In this document: piece by piece, positions 1-10,463 of the stretch
How the letters are laid out: each line of letters starts with the position of its first letter
How positions within the stretch are numbered: the stretch's first letter is position 1
DNA from: Fistulifera solaris
Taxonomy: Eukaryota; Bacillariophyta; Bacillariophyceae; Naviculales; Stauroneidaceae
Assembly (NCBI GenBank): GCA_030295235.1
Contig: AP026128.1
Coordinates: forward strand, 124,001 to 188,000
DNA: 64,000 nt
Direction of reading: 5' to 3'
Position numbers and translations under genes: made by a program
Notes under the pieces: model-generated
Seen by the model: the letters and a program-made list of their open reading frames with translations, nothing else
The model's database searches: none
What the model was told of the DNA's origin: nothing

Positions 1-50
1 AATGTTATCGCTTCAACTTAGTGCTTATTTCTTTCATCGCTATTTCTTCC

Positions 51-898
51 TCACAGCGTTTTAGGTTTTCTTCGAAAGAGGGAAGGCAAATAAGCTTTCC
101 CTAATCCTTTCAAAATCAACGCGGCCCAATACAGTTGCAACAAGAGTAACACCACCGAACTACCCCAACAGGCCGACATGAAGACACGATACGGTAGATG
201 AGGATGTTGTGAATACAACAAAAATGACTGCTCATATAAGAATACAGTCGCGGCATCAACATCCCGATCCGAACGTAGAGAAAGGTCCCACAAAACAGCA
301 ATCGGACTTTCAGATACAGACCGGGATATCGATCCACCAAGGACGGGAATTCTTTGAAAAAGTTCATGATCGACAAGGGAATTGTACTCAATTCAAAGAT
401 ACCGAAAAGAATGGGATCCAGTACCGAAATCCATTGCGCAAAAAGCCCGTCATGATCCCCACGGCCACGACCGTGAGATGATGTAAAATCATGATGGGAT
501 TTTCTTCGACGGCAAAGATACCGACCGGAATGGCCCATAATTGAAATCCCAGTTGAAAACAACTCAGAAATAAAACGTGTTCGTGTCCTTGTATTTTTTC
601 CACGTCCGTTAACGAAGAATCGAGATGATTTTCGTAATACAGGCCCAAGACCGACAAGACGATGCAAGCACACAAACTGGTGGCTTGGTAACTGATCTTT
701 TCTCCGTGCGGACGTTGAAACGTCCTTCGCAGCATATAAATCAATGATATACAGCAACACAACATACAGTGCCGTGATTCCACTGGCACATGCGACGGTT
801 TGCGGCACGACGATTTGTCGCAATACACTCGATTCGAGAAAAATCGGGCCGTCATTCAATGCACCGATGCGTTCCGCGAGTGTCGCGTCTGGAAACAT
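51..898 (-). CDS. TLC-domain (TRAM/LAG1/CLN8) multi-pass membrane protein
   Basis: The protein has about 282 residues and several hydrophobic helices. The signature of the TLC family is clear: ILHHLTVVAVG, then RYWIPFF followed by GIFELSTIPLS, and a last helix LLLLQLYWAALILKG. TLC proteins sit in the ER or other endomembranes and act in lipid synthesis or sensing; no ceramide-synthase Lag1 motif is complete enough to assign a substrate. The start MFPDATLAERIG is the first Met before the first helix. The reading frame changes three times: at the T4 run 698-701, the A4 run 405-408 and the A5 run 220-224. Correcting each by one base gives one open frame with uninterrupted family motifs, so I treat them as length errors in the assembly. 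The family call is firm, the exact function is not. Confidence 0.72.
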
Positions 899-1605
899 TC
901 TCTCTGTTCCGGTTCTTTACCAACAAATGAAAATGACGTTGAATAAGTTTGGAAATGTGTTGTAGCTTTTTAGGGTTCGCAAGCAATAAAAAGGACACCG
1001 ATCGAGCTTTTGCGGAGAAAATGAAGCATTCGCGATCGCAAAACAAAAACGTCGGCTGCGTCTCGTCGTCGTCGCGAGCGCGCCGATCGGGATGCTGACT
1101 ATAATGTCACTGTGTACCAGGAGTTCATTTTTTCTTAAAAATCAGTGCAAGTCGTAAGGTTAAGAGAAGCGCTTGTACAATTACGAGGCTTCATGATTAA
1201 CCTTACTGTATTAGTTGGAGTTAGGAGCTAGGATCATCTCGCTAGGTTTACAGGTAGATAGCTTCCCAGGAGAACTAAAGATACGAAAGTACGCCACTCA
1301 AACATTTAACAATACCTGTAGAAAGATAGCTCATCGTAAACAGCATGAAACAGGCATGTTGCACGCGGAAGTCTCCTATCGCCGGGAATCAGTTTTGCTC
1401 GCATCGTAACTTTCCTCAACTCTGTGGAGTTTATTGCTCAATTCAGCCTTACTTTCTAAGCAGAATCAGCATAGATTTCGAGCGAAGTAGCCTAAGCTTC
1501 TCACGGGGATCAGGACGTTTTGTCGCCATTTTGTACTTAATTTCCTTAAGGAAATTGTTCTACGCAAGGGATGTAAACTTCTCACGAAGAATCGTTCTTT
1601 ATAGT
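899..1605. other. Intergenic stretch, nothing recognised
   Basis: No coding sequence, repeat or RNA gene could be supported. It is the upstream region of the TLC gene and the downstream region of the FKBP gene. Confidence 0.5.
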
Positions 1606-2223
1606 TTATTTTGAATCCAGGACTTCCAACATTTCAATGTCAAAAATCAATGCGGCTCCACCGGGAATGAGAGCACCGGCGCCGCGATCACCATACGCCA
1701 ATTCACTGGGGATGTACAATTCCCACTTGGCACCCTCTTTCATCAACATCATGGCTTCCGTCCACCCTTTGATGACCTGATTCGGGGCGAAAGTCAATGG
1801 CTGTCCTCGTTTGTAACTACTATCGAATTCGGTGCCATCAATGAGACGACCGGCGTAATGGCAGTTGGTGGGCTGACTGATGGTGGGTGTCTTGCCGACG
1901 CCGGGGCGAATTTCTATAGCAAGGGAAGCAAGAACGTTAAGAAAATGAGCAAGTCATCAAAAGATCAAGACGAACTAGAAGGAAATTGGCGTACAGAGGC
2001 AACAAGCACCCGACACAATTGACGAACCTTTGTAAAGCAAGCCCGAGGGAAGTTTTACAACGCCCTCTTCCTTTTCCTTTGCCGCAAGGAATTTTAAGCC
2101 TTCTTCATTGGTTCCTGCGTGAGTGAAGGCAGCAATCAACGCTACTATTAGGAAAAGAAAGATTTGAACATTGTTTTCTGTCTTATTTCGAAGATACGTA
2201 TGCCACAATAGGAGGGGCAACAA
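1606..2223 (-). CDS. FKBP-type peptidyl-prolyl cis-trans isomerase, secretory
   Basis: Two exons (2223-2028 and 1913-1606) joined over a GT-AG intron give 167 residues. The N-terminus has a hydrophobic stretch IFLFLIVALIAAFTHAG that should act as a signal peptide or anchor. The FKBP fold follows: YAGRLIDGTEFDSSY, then QVIKGWTEAMMLMKEG, SELAYGDRGAG and IPGGAALIFDIEMLEVL, all typical of Mip/FKBP22-like enzymes. The enzyme catalyses proline isomerisation during protein folding, here probably in the ER or a compartment reached through it. The first Met (2223) is used because no other Met lies before the hydrophobic segment. Confidence 0.85.
1914..2027 (-). other. Intron of the FKBP gene (114 nt)
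   Basis: On the minus strand it starts GTTCGT and ends CTATAG. Splicing joins LLYK to EIRPGVGKT in frame (phase 1). Confidence 0.85.
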
Positions 2224-2440
2224 AATAATAATGTTTGCAACGAAAAAGCGGACGCGAGATGATGCGGGCGGTGGAAGATATTTCCGTCGTACACTCTGTC
2301 ATATACTCCGTACTAAAAAGTCGTTGTTGCTACTAAAACGTTCCAAATTCCTAATTCCTTCCGCTATGTTCAAGTTTCTGGTTTCTGGCTGGGTCATAAA
2401 ATTAATCTCGGCGAGAGTTTTCTAACAAAGTTTCTAATAC

Positions 2441-4890
2441 TTAATCAGCACTTTCTCCCACCACTGCAATGACCGCCCGGTTCAAAATGGAAATTGAAAG
2501 CGGCATTCCGCGTTCTCTGGCCAGCGCTCGGGCTAGAACGATTGAATTCTTGATCTGGCGACCATTTAATTGGGAACCAGACGCTAGTTCGAGGTAATCG
2601 GCATCAGAGAATGCGACACGATAGCGGGACACCTTGCGAGGGTTCTTGGTCAATTTTTCTTCACGAGCACTATCCAAGAGTGGGACCAACTCTATCAAGT
2701 TCTTCCACACTTTGGCTCGACCTTCGACATCCAACGGTGGATATCCCAACATGACCGTGATTCGCGATGCAATGGCGGCATCAATACTTCTGGCGTCGCG
2801 GTTTGAACTTAAAAATAAACAACCGCTGTAGTATTCAAGGAGACGCAGCATCACGCATACAAGCGCGTTACGCTGAATCTCGGTACTGTTGCGAGCTTCT
2901 AAAAATATATCTGCTTCATCGATCAACACCAATGCATCCCAAGTCTGACACAAATCTAAGACAGCGCCCAAAGTTTTCTCGACTTCAGCTGCGGTGATAC
3001 CTAGATCACCTGCTGTCACTATGTAGAGTGGCTTCTTTAGTAATTCAGCAATGGCTTCCGCCGTCAACGTCTTTCCGCATCCTGGAGGACCATGTAGCAA
3101 AAGATACTTGCTCCTCCTTTGTTGGCTACGACATCCAATCCAGCCTCCTCTTCGTCATCGCTGTCGTCGTCATCATTATCACCCACATGATCTATTTCTG
3201 TTTTCTTACCGCCACCGGCTTTTCTCGCCACCGCACGGATTAATTCTTTCTTATCGGCAGCCAATACCAGTTGTTCAAACGCCTGTTCTTGAAAGCGTAT
3301 ATATCCGCAATTTCCGCAACTTCCTTCTCCACCCAAGGCTGCCTGTTCGACTCCCATTCGTCGAGTGGACGGTCTCCGCATTGCGGTCATGGCCGCCTGT
3401 TTCCCTACCACTCGGACGGGTTTCGGCATTCCCAGCAACAACTTACCCCACACACGCGCCGTAAAAGAAAAGCCAGTGAGCATGGGCCACGCCTGCCAAA
3501 GATGTTGACGATCGGAATCGTTTCGATGTTGCTTTCTGATGGAGACGGTAAATTCCGGTAAAATGGCAGTGCGAAAAGGAACCGCCACTCCTGTACGTTT
3601 GGATTGTTCAAACAACTTGATAGCTTCCTTGACCGTGTCGGACATGCCGTCATTTCCACGAACTGGCAAATGACCTTCCAAAATACCTCTGGACCAGTCA
3701 AACATAATGAATGTGTCAGCCAAAATGAGTTCTAGGATCGTTCAAAACAAGTTTTATTTCTCACCGTTTCACATCCACCATGACACGTCCACCTTTACTC
3801 AATGGCCGCACCGCATTACTATTCCAGCCAGATGTTAGAATAGGAAAGAAAGAATCGGGAGAATACTCCAAATAGTGATTATCGGTCGCCACTGACGCAT
3901 AGAATTCTCCTCGTTGCTGCAATCGCTCCAACAACTGTGCATCGTCCGCATGCAACTGCGGCTGCAACTTCCGGTGCGTCAAATCCTTGACGGGGACGTT
4001 GCGCGTCGGATCATGAAACTCGGGGTATACATCGGTGGCAGCCACAAAGACGAGTTCGGTGCCCACGGAAATACAAAATTCCAACACCAACACGAAACGT
4101 CGTTTCATCGTGTGAGTGGCGGGATTCCATTCTTCCCGCTGCACGATTGGACACAACGACAGCCGACGGGACTCCCTTCCATACCCGCCGGGAACGCCAG
4201 TAATTGCGAACCAGGAGAAAACAGTTCACCCAATCCAGGAAAGAAACTCACCGATTCCGTCGTGGCAATTTCATCCCGTGCTTGTTGCAAGCTCGGTGTC
4301 AAGGATTCAATCTTTTCCAAAAATGCTTCCAACCCATCCACACGCACTTGTACACGTTTCAATTGCGCAGAACGTTGTAAGATCCGTTCGGATACATTCT
4401 GATAAACCCCCGCATTGGAAAGCAATTCCATAAAACGAACTTTCCCCAATTCATCTTCTTCGATCGTATCCTTAACTTCGAACCGGTGTTGTAATAATGT
4501 ATTCAAAGTCTGGGATTCGCATACCAAACAACGCAACACATTAAGTTTGAGAATGCAGCGCTGTAGCAGAATAGGTTCTTGCTTGGCGAGTGTATAATCC
4601 GTCATGCGGTAGACACAGGGAGCCAACGGAATGACCACCACATCCTCCTCTAGCACGGGCACCAGTGTGGTCGGTTTATCATCTTTGGAGAGTAACAAGA
4701 AAGCTTGAATGTCTTCCGCATATTCAAACGGTGTTTCGTGCGTTTTGAATTGTTTGCTGGACACGACTTTGGGGGCATCTTCCGATGATGTTGATGATAA
4801 TGGAGATGTTTGTTGTGCTAATGCCGCAGCTAGACCGGGAGGGCCCTTACGACTTTGAATTTGTGCCAATAAATCAGCAGGACCGGGCAT
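2441..4890 (-). CDS. AAA+ ATPase with large N-terminal domain
   Basis: Three exons (4890-4252, 4171-3765, 3688-2441) give about 764 residues. The C-terminal third is an AAA+ core: Walker A HGPPGCGKTLTAEAIA, Walker B VLIDEADIFLE, sensor 1 in FLSSNRDARSID and the arginine-finger region AAIASRI. Upstream lie the segments GGRVMVDVKRGILEGH and LTGFSFTARVWGKLL, which resemble the N-terminal part of fungal and oomycete AAA ATPases of the DUF7025 type, and an acidic stretch DNDDDDSDDEEE just before the core. These proteins are ATP-driven remodellers of unknown substrate. The frame changes once, at the A4 run 3099-3102, exactly in front of Walker A; one more base restores SIFLLHGPPGCGKT. The gene is divergent from the PDZ gene to its right. 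Confidence 0.8.
3689..3764 (-). other. Intron 2 of the AAA+ gene (76 nt)
   Basis: Minus strand GTGAGA...TGGTCCAG. Splicing joins VMVDVKR to GILEGHLPVRG in frame. Confidence 0.85.
4172..4251 (-). other. Intron 1 of the AAA+ gene (80 nt)
   Basis: Minus strand GTGAGT...AAGGGAG. Joining ATTES to SRRLSLCPIVQREEW is the only acceptor choice that reaches the open frame of exon 2. Confidence 0.7.
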
Positions 4891-5327
4891 GGTGGTGTTC
4901 AGTTAACTAATGATAGTTGAAACAATTTGTTTGCAGATAATCCGGACAAGGTATATGGTAAAAGTGACTCCCTCCGACCTTTGTTGAGGCGAAATAATGG
5001 AAATGTCTCGCTCTCGAGGTTTTATTGGCATTTTCTATTATGTTACTTGTACATGGTACTGTTTTCGTCTTAGTACTATCCGGTACTCGGGAGAATTATG
5101 AAAATTCATAGTGCGACACTATGTGCCCAAAGGATTACGGATCGCAGATAAGAGTTCAAAAACACGTAACAATAACCCGCGACCACGACTCTTCACTCGG
5201 AAGCAAAAGAAAACGAAACAACCCCACGTAACAAAAAAGAAAATGAATCTTCTTGCCACACAGCGGTGTCAAAACAAATCAAACGTCAATAACACTCTCC
5301 TTCTATCATTCCCAAAAGAAAGAAAAG
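4891..5327. promoter_or_regulatory. Divergent promoter region between the AAA+ and PDZ genes
   Basis: A 437-base space between two gene starts that point away from each other, so it should hold both promoters. No specific element could be recognised. Confidence 0.4.
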
Positions 5328-6377
5328 ATGGCAACCGCAACCGCAGTCCCGTTGTTGAGTCCCACTCCTAATCTCCTTCCCTCTCCATTTCCGGCACCCC
5401 AAATCTATACGTATTCGATCCCCAAGGAGAATGATGCGCCCATTGGGATTAAAATGGAACAAAAGTTACAAAGAAATATTGTTATCTGTGGTATACATGA
5501 AGGAACTCCATTTGAAAGGTCGGGAGCTCGAGTCGGACAGGAGATTCTCATGATCAACGGGAGCGTCACCAATTCCCCCCGTACCGCCGCCGCCTTGATT
5601 CGAAGTACACCGACACCGGGAATCGTCACGCTGGTGACTGCCGATCCGACTCATTCGTCGCTGTATAAGCATATCACAGTATCACCTACTGCGGTGCGGT
5701 GGACTCCGGTACGAGAGGGGACCCTGTTGCGTCTGGGGCGAGTCTTTGAGAAAGCATTGTCGAGTGGTCTCAATGAAGGGGATATCGTGTTGGCGGTGCA
5801 CGGGCGACCCGTGAGTACCATGGACGAAGTGCACCGTGTCGTACACGCGGAACAAAGAGATGATGTCCTACTTTCGTTCTACGTGTTGGATCCTACATCA
5901 TTGCGCGACAGTATTTGGAGAGCCGTGACGCAACGGATCCGTGCCAGTCGATACAAAGAACTCGTGGGTGACACCGTGACTCTGCGACCCATCGCTGATA
6001 CGTTCGAAGACAGAACAGATATCTTTGGTTTATTTATTCAGCAACGATTAAAAGCAAGAGTTGTCTTTGATCCGGACACGTACCGCATGGTGGATCCTTG
6101 GCAATACTGGTCTGCGCACTACCTTAACGGCCGCATCGAACACGAGTCGGCCATAGAGTTCCATCGCAGTTCCTACAAAAAGGTATTGGCGGTAATGCGA
6201 GAGTACAACCGGATATTGGAATACAATTTACGACAGTTGGAAGAACTCGTTTGTCAGGAATGTTGGCGTGTTTCGTCCGGGATGTCACCCATGATGGCGG
6301 TGTTTGCGACCGTTGAAGTGGACCACAATGATGACGAAGATGCGATCCCCATAGCTACAGCTACGTTTTATGAATAG
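5328..6377 (+). CDS. Two-PDZ-domain protein, function unknown
   Basis: A single-exon protein of 349 residues. I start it at 5328 (AAAGATGGCAAC context, MATATAVPLL) rather than at an in-frame Met 75 bases upstream, because the upstream part looks like leader sequence. Two PDZ-like modules can be seen: residues about 25-120 (VICGIHEGTPFERSGARVGQ, EILMINGSVTNS) and about 130-205 (LGRVFEKALSSGLNEGDIVL, AVHGRPVSTMDEVHRVV). The C-terminal 140 residues have no recognised domain and are rich in aromatic and charged residues. PDZ domains bind peptide tails or neighbouring proteins, so a scaffold or adaptor role is likely. No protease or kinase domain is attached. Confidence 0.75.
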   Translation: MATATAVPLLSPTPNLLPSPFPAPQIYTYSIPKENDAPIGIKMEQKLQRNIVICGIHEGTPFERSGARVGQEILMINGSVTNSPRTAAALIRSTPTPGIVTLVTADPTHSSLYKHITVSPTAVRWTPVREGTLLRLGRVFEKALSSGLNEGDIVLAVHGRPVSTMDEVHRVVHAEQRDDVLLSFYVLDPTSLRDSIWRAVTQRIRASRYKELVGDTVTLRPIADTFEDRTDIFGLFIQQRLKARVVFDPDTYRMVDPWQYWSAHYLNGRIEHESAIEFHRSSYKKVLAVMREYNRILEYNLRQLEELVCQECWRVSSGMSPMMAVFATVEVDHNDDEDAIPIATATFYE

Positions 6378-6772
6378 CAACAGACGTGAAAGAGCTTGAC
6401 ACTCTAATGAAATAATACTCTGTCAGCTGTAACTTCGGCATGTACGAGTAATACCCTTTATTTTTGTTATCGCTGCATCTTGGGTCCTGTTGTGTGTTGT
6501 ATACCTTGTCTAGAGAGCTAGATACTTTAAGTTTCTTGGTGCATGGTACCAATATGCATCATCATTTATCATTATTGTGTTTTCCTTTTTCCTCGTCGTA
6601 TATTGCCTATCACGACTTCTTTAGGTCCTGAATACTACGTCCTCAAAAGTACCGTAAAAAACGAAGACGTCGTCATAATTTTTAGGCCTTTCTTGCACTT
6701 CGTCCTTCGTCCTTTGCCCAAAGAAAGAGCCGAAGAGGCCCAACGCGAAACGCGAACGCGGAACGCGGATAC

Positions 6773-6793
6773 CGGATACCGGATACCGGATAG
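6773..6793. repeat. Microsatellite (GGATACC)n
   Basis: Three tandem copies of GGATACC ending in a GGATAGT variant, following a stretch rich in AACGCG. Confidence 0.8.
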
Positions 6794-7090
6794 TGGATGG
6801 ATGATAGTTTCTCCGCGGCCCAATGCACTACGCACTACATCTCACATGAGTCAAACAGAAAGGCACTTGAAGTTTAACTCAATAGTCGTTCTTAAATCTA
6901 CTTTAACAGCGAGAGTCAAGTCATTCATGAGTTCCGCCGAACGTACCCATTGGCTGATATATTTTCTTTGTATAGAGACAAAACAGTTTTTGAGGAACGT
7001 AGCGAACGACGGTGTAAGTTTAATGTACGTAGTTCGTACTTTCCGTGTCTCCTTCGCCTCATGCGCTCGACACTCGACGATCGACGACAC

Positions 7091-7124
7091 GGCCACCGGC
7101 CACGGCCACCGGCCACCGGCCACC
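7091..7124. repeat. Short tandem repeat GGCCAC(C)
   Basis: Five near-copies of GGCCACC/GGCCAC in a row. The unit is GC-rich and stands out from its surroundings. Confidence 0.8.
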
Positions 7125-7370
7125 TTGCGAAAGATGCAGCACGAAGCGCTTTCAAGGAGACAAACTCGAAGCAAACCTTCAGCTGCATTCGCGTTGCTGC
7201 CCTTCATTCTCATTTGGTGCTTCTGGAGTGGGAATCGAACGTTTTAAATTAGAAGAGTTGTCACTGAGATTCTTTGTCGGATTGGGGAAGGTGAAAGGAA
7301 GATTTCAAAATAAATTATACACCAACCGAACCTTCAATCACACTCTACTCAACTCGACTACCCTATAACC

Positions 7371-7736
7371 ATGGCTGTTGAAGACGAAAACAAGGTCGTT
7401 AACCGACAAGCTGTAGGAGCGCACCCTCTTCGTCGGAATCTGATACGACCTCGGCCCTTAGGAGAAAGGGAGAGATATGCAGTTCTCATCAAAGTGCTCA
7501 TGAAATATCTCGATCACGGCGAGCGAACCCACCTGAAGCAACCCGCTCGTGACATTATTCTTCACTGCGTTCGCCGCAATCGCATGGGGGACAAAGAATA
7601 CATGCCGTTACAGGAAGCCATCAGTCAACGACTTCGGATTTATTTGGGTGGCGAAATTTGGGATAAAGTCGATCATTTTTGCCATCAGCAATTTCTCAAG
7701 CACACGCTTCCTCCAGCTACCGTCTCCTCTGAATAA
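7371..7736 (+). CDS. Small conserved-looking protein, function unknown
   Basis: A compact single-exon protein of 121 residues with a good start context (ATAACCATGGCT). The central part alternates charged and hydrophobic residues in a helical pattern (YAVLIKVLMKYLDHGER, ARDIILHCVRRNRMGD, PLQEAISQRLRIYLGGEIW, WDKVDHFCHQQFLKH). This resembles small all-helical binding domains such as KIX in general shape, but I cannot assign it to a family. There is no signal peptide or membrane segment. The even codon use and lack of repeats suggest that it is a real gene. Confidence 0.65.
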   Translation: MAVEDENKVVNRQAVGAHPLRRNLIRPRPLGERERYAVLIKVLMKYLDHGERTHLKQPARDIILHCVRRNRMGDKEYMPLQEAISQRLRIYLGGEIWDKVDHFCHQQFLKHTLPPATVSSE

Positions 7737-8063
7737 AAGGTTGAATGGTGGGCTGGAGTAACGTTATTCCCTTCTAAGCTACTGCAGTTCTCGCGAAGAG
7801 CCGCGCGCTCACGTAGCCAGGAAGGATTTGTAAACTTAAAACTATTGTAGATGAAATAAACACTCATTGTTATGACGTCTAGTTTGCTGACTAGGAAATC
7901 AATTAAACAGCTACGGTTACAGAGGAAAACAAACTGTAGGCTGGTGAAGAATAATGTTAATCGTCACCGTGTCACGAATGCGTTCGGAAGCGAACTCCGC
8001 GCTTGTTCTAGGCCTCGATTATTGTTAACTACTACAAATGACTTAGGATCTCCTGCGTTACAG
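7737..8063. other. Intergenic stretch between two converging genes
   Basis: 327 bases between the 3' ends of the small unknown gene and the TilS fusion. No element seen. Confidence 0.4.
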
Positions 8064-10463
8064 CTATGAAGGAACCGATTCCTCTATTCTCCTTGAACAT
8101 TGCTCACTTAAGTTTAGAGTAACGCGAACAATTGCTCTAGGGGTTTCCAAGTCACCCAGTTCACCCAGTGCGATGTCATCGTTTCCCACAAGTGGAAGTA
8201 TGTCTTGCACTTTGAGGTCCAAATTTTTCCAAGCAATAGGCCTTGTTCGTCTGGTGAAGTGGGTGAAAAGAAGCGGGTGCACCTGATCGTCGATATAGGG
8301 TACAGGAAGGTAATAATCTATCGTTCCATTCATCATTTCAGCAAATGAACGATAGGCCTTCATTTCTACCAACGTGCCGCTTTCGTCAGGTTCCAACTCT
8401 TGAGGGAGCACTTGAGCTGTAACACTCCAAGGTCCGACTGTTTTAGTTTTACCATACTCGAGCTGGTCACCTACAGCAAATCGATCGGCTTCTCGGAATG
8501 GAAAACACCGTGGATAAAAGACGGATACTGTACCATCTTTTTGTAGATGAACTCCGTAATCCTTTCGACACTGCAGCCACCCCTCCTTCAAAGTCTTCGC
8601 TTGCACTCGTTCCAGAAAAGAGACGACGCTTTTATCTGAAAACATGCCCAGTCCAGCCGAGTGCAAGACTTCCCGTAAAACGAATTTCCAGAAAAAGAGT
8701 CCCTGTTCTTTCCAAGGTGCAGTCGCGAACTGTAATCCCATTGGTTTGTACGTGGTTTGATCCAGAAATGGCTGTAACGCTAATTGGTAAAAGAGAGCCC
8801 GACATTCATCACTTTCCACCGCCAACGCACTCAGATTGTTCATAGAACCCTCTCCATACACCTCTTCAAGTAACGGCATTAGCCGATTGCGTAACTTGCC
8901 TCGCGTAGACCAATGCGGGGTGGTATCTTTGAAATAGGGCACGCCAAACTGATGTGCGTAATCAAATATGGTACTTTTTTCCAACGGCAGCAGTGGTCGC
9001 AATAGTGTCACTCCATCATTCTGCGACACAGCCGTCATGCCGCTCAAATCGAGTGGTCCGCATCCTTTGTGTGCGTTGGACAGGACATTTTCTCGCAAAT
9101 CTCCTTTATGATGACCCAAGAGTATTCCTATGCCATCAAACTCCGCAATGGCATCGCGGTACGCCTGATAGCGGATTTCTCGAGCGATACGTTCATATTC
9201 ATCCCGTGCTGTAATGCCTCGCGTGACTTCATCAATGCGACGGCATCGATAAACAATGCCTAACTGGTCACAGTAGCGCTGCACGTATTGCGCTTCAGCG
9301 GATGATTCTCGTCGATTGGCATAATCGATGTGCACCGCAACCAAAGGAGGCAATTGGAATTGCGCGCGCAACTGATTCAACACAAACGCAATGACCATGC
9401 TATCGACACCCCCCGATAACGATACAATCCAAGTTTTCGTTTCGTTTTCTTGTACGTGTGTTTGCACAAAATCCTGTAACGTTCGTGTCACAACATGACG
9501 CGGAGCGAGTGTCAAATCGGCGGGGAATGCCGCACATTCCAAGATATCATCGTCCGTAAAACCTTCTTCGTTATTGTCACCACCAACACGACGTTCTTCG
9601 TCGTACAGTACCGCCATGCGTCGATTCGTAGCGGTGCGGAACCGCCGCAACAATTCGTGACATTGTTCCCACATGTCAGCGGAATGCGCAATTTGTGTTT
9701 GAACGTATTGTACGGTTTCCCGACTCGATTGATGCCGATACGGCATCAGTGCAAAGACCATCATCGGAATCGGTATCATGGCCGTCTTCCATTCCGCAGC
9801 ATGTTCCTTTTGCAAACGTTCCGCAATGGAAAATGCGAGTTGATCCAATTGCGATTGGGGAGGCAACGAAGAAGAAGTGCGTTGCATATGACGAGCCATT
9901 TGATCCAGTAAAATGATGGCCGCCATTTTCCCGCGGTAGCCGTACTGATCCGCACACCATGGCAACGCTGCATTGGTCTGGTATTCATCCCACACATATT
10001 GGATGGAAGTCATGAATTGTTGCGAAATTTGTTCGTCTACTTTATTCCGCTTCGCTTCATCAGTAATCATCCATAAATTCTTTTGTGCTTGTTGAGGAGG
10101 GTATTGACCAAACCAATAATGTAATACGTTTTCAATTTGTTGTAACTCTTGTAACGATGTATCGGTTGTTGTTGTATTCGAATTCGACATGGCTTCCCTC
10201 TCCTTCGAAGTGGTCTCATCGTGTTTTGGGTTCTTCCCGAACGTCGTTGGAGGCAGCATTCGTTGCAACATCGGTCGCAAATATTGTTTCCACAGTTTCA
10301 TTATCATCGGTTGCTTCCAGCGCGCCAGAGTCAGTCCCAATAATAATATCAGCAGGGATGTTCGTCTCCTCGTAGCGATTGCCGGTGTGTGTAGAAAAGC
10401 ATTGCGTCCCAAAGGTGCGAATGGTGATATTGCTCCGGATGATGAATTCATGTCAAACTGCAA
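8064..10463 (-). CDS. DUF924-TilS fusion: tRNA(Ile)-lysidine synthase-like protein
   Basis: An uninterrupted protein of 799 residues. Residues about 110-290 match DUF924: VLHYWFGQYPPQ, WCADQYGYRGKMAAIILLDQ, MARHMQR, AEWKTAMIPIPMMVFALMPY. From about residue 345 there is a PP-loop ATPase of the TilS type: WIVSLSGGVDSMVIAF (P-loop SGGVDS), VHIDYANR, GILLGHHKGDLRENVL and LDLSGM, followed by a C-terminal region like the TilS specificity domain. TilS converts the wobble C of tRNA(Ile)-CAU to lysidine, a reaction of bacteria and organelles, so a plastid or mitochondrial site is expected. The N-terminus is basic with one hydrophobic stretch (TSLLILLLGLTLA) but is not a clean presequence. The fusion with DUF924 is unusual. 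Confidence 0.87.
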   Translation of the reverse strand: MQFDMNSSSGAISPFAPLGRNAFLHTPAIATRRRTSLLILLLGLTLARWKQPMIMKLWKQYLRPMLQRMLPPTTFGKNPKHDETTSKEREAMSNSNTTTTDTSLQELQQIENVLHYWFGQYPPQQAQKNLWMITDEAKRNKVDEQISQQFMTSIQYVWDEYQTNAALPWCADQYGYRGKMAAIILLDQMARHMQRTSSSLPPQSQLDQLAFSIAERLQKEHAAEWKTAMIPIPMMVFALMPYRHQSSRETVQYVQTQIAHSADMWEQCHELLRRFRTATNRRMAVLYDEERRVGGDNNEEGFTDDDILECAAFPADLTLAPRHVVTRTLQDFVQTHVQENETKTWIVSLSGGVDSMVIAFVLNQLRAQFQLPPLVAVHIDYANRRESSAEAQYVQRYCDQLGIVYRCRRIDEVTRGITARDEYERIAREIRYQAYRDAIAEFDGIGILLGHHKGDLRENVLSNAHKGCGPLDLSGMTAVSQNDGVTLLRPLLPLEKSTIFDYAHQFGVPYFKDTTPHWSTRGKLRNRLMPLLEEVYGEGSMNNLSALAVESDECRALFYQLALQPFLDQTTYKPMGLQFATAPWKEQGLFFWKFVLREVLHSAGLGMFSDKSVVSFLERVQAKTLKEGWLQCRKDYGVHLQKDGTVSVFYPRCFPFREADRFAVGDQLEYGKTKTVGPWSVTAQVLPQELEPDESGTLVEMKAYRSFAEMMNGTIDYYLPVPYIDDQVHPLLFTHFTRRTRPIAWKNLDLKVQDILPLVGNDDIALGELGDLETPRAIVRVTLNLSEQCSRRIEESVPS

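Larger units (their letters stand above)
6378..7370. other. Intergenic stretch with two short microsatellites
   Basis: About 1 kb without a credible gene. It contains a GGATACC repeat (about 6773-6793) and a GGCCACC repeat (7091-7124), both listed separately. Several short open frames here have repeat-driven composition and no family resemblance. Confidence 0.5.
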
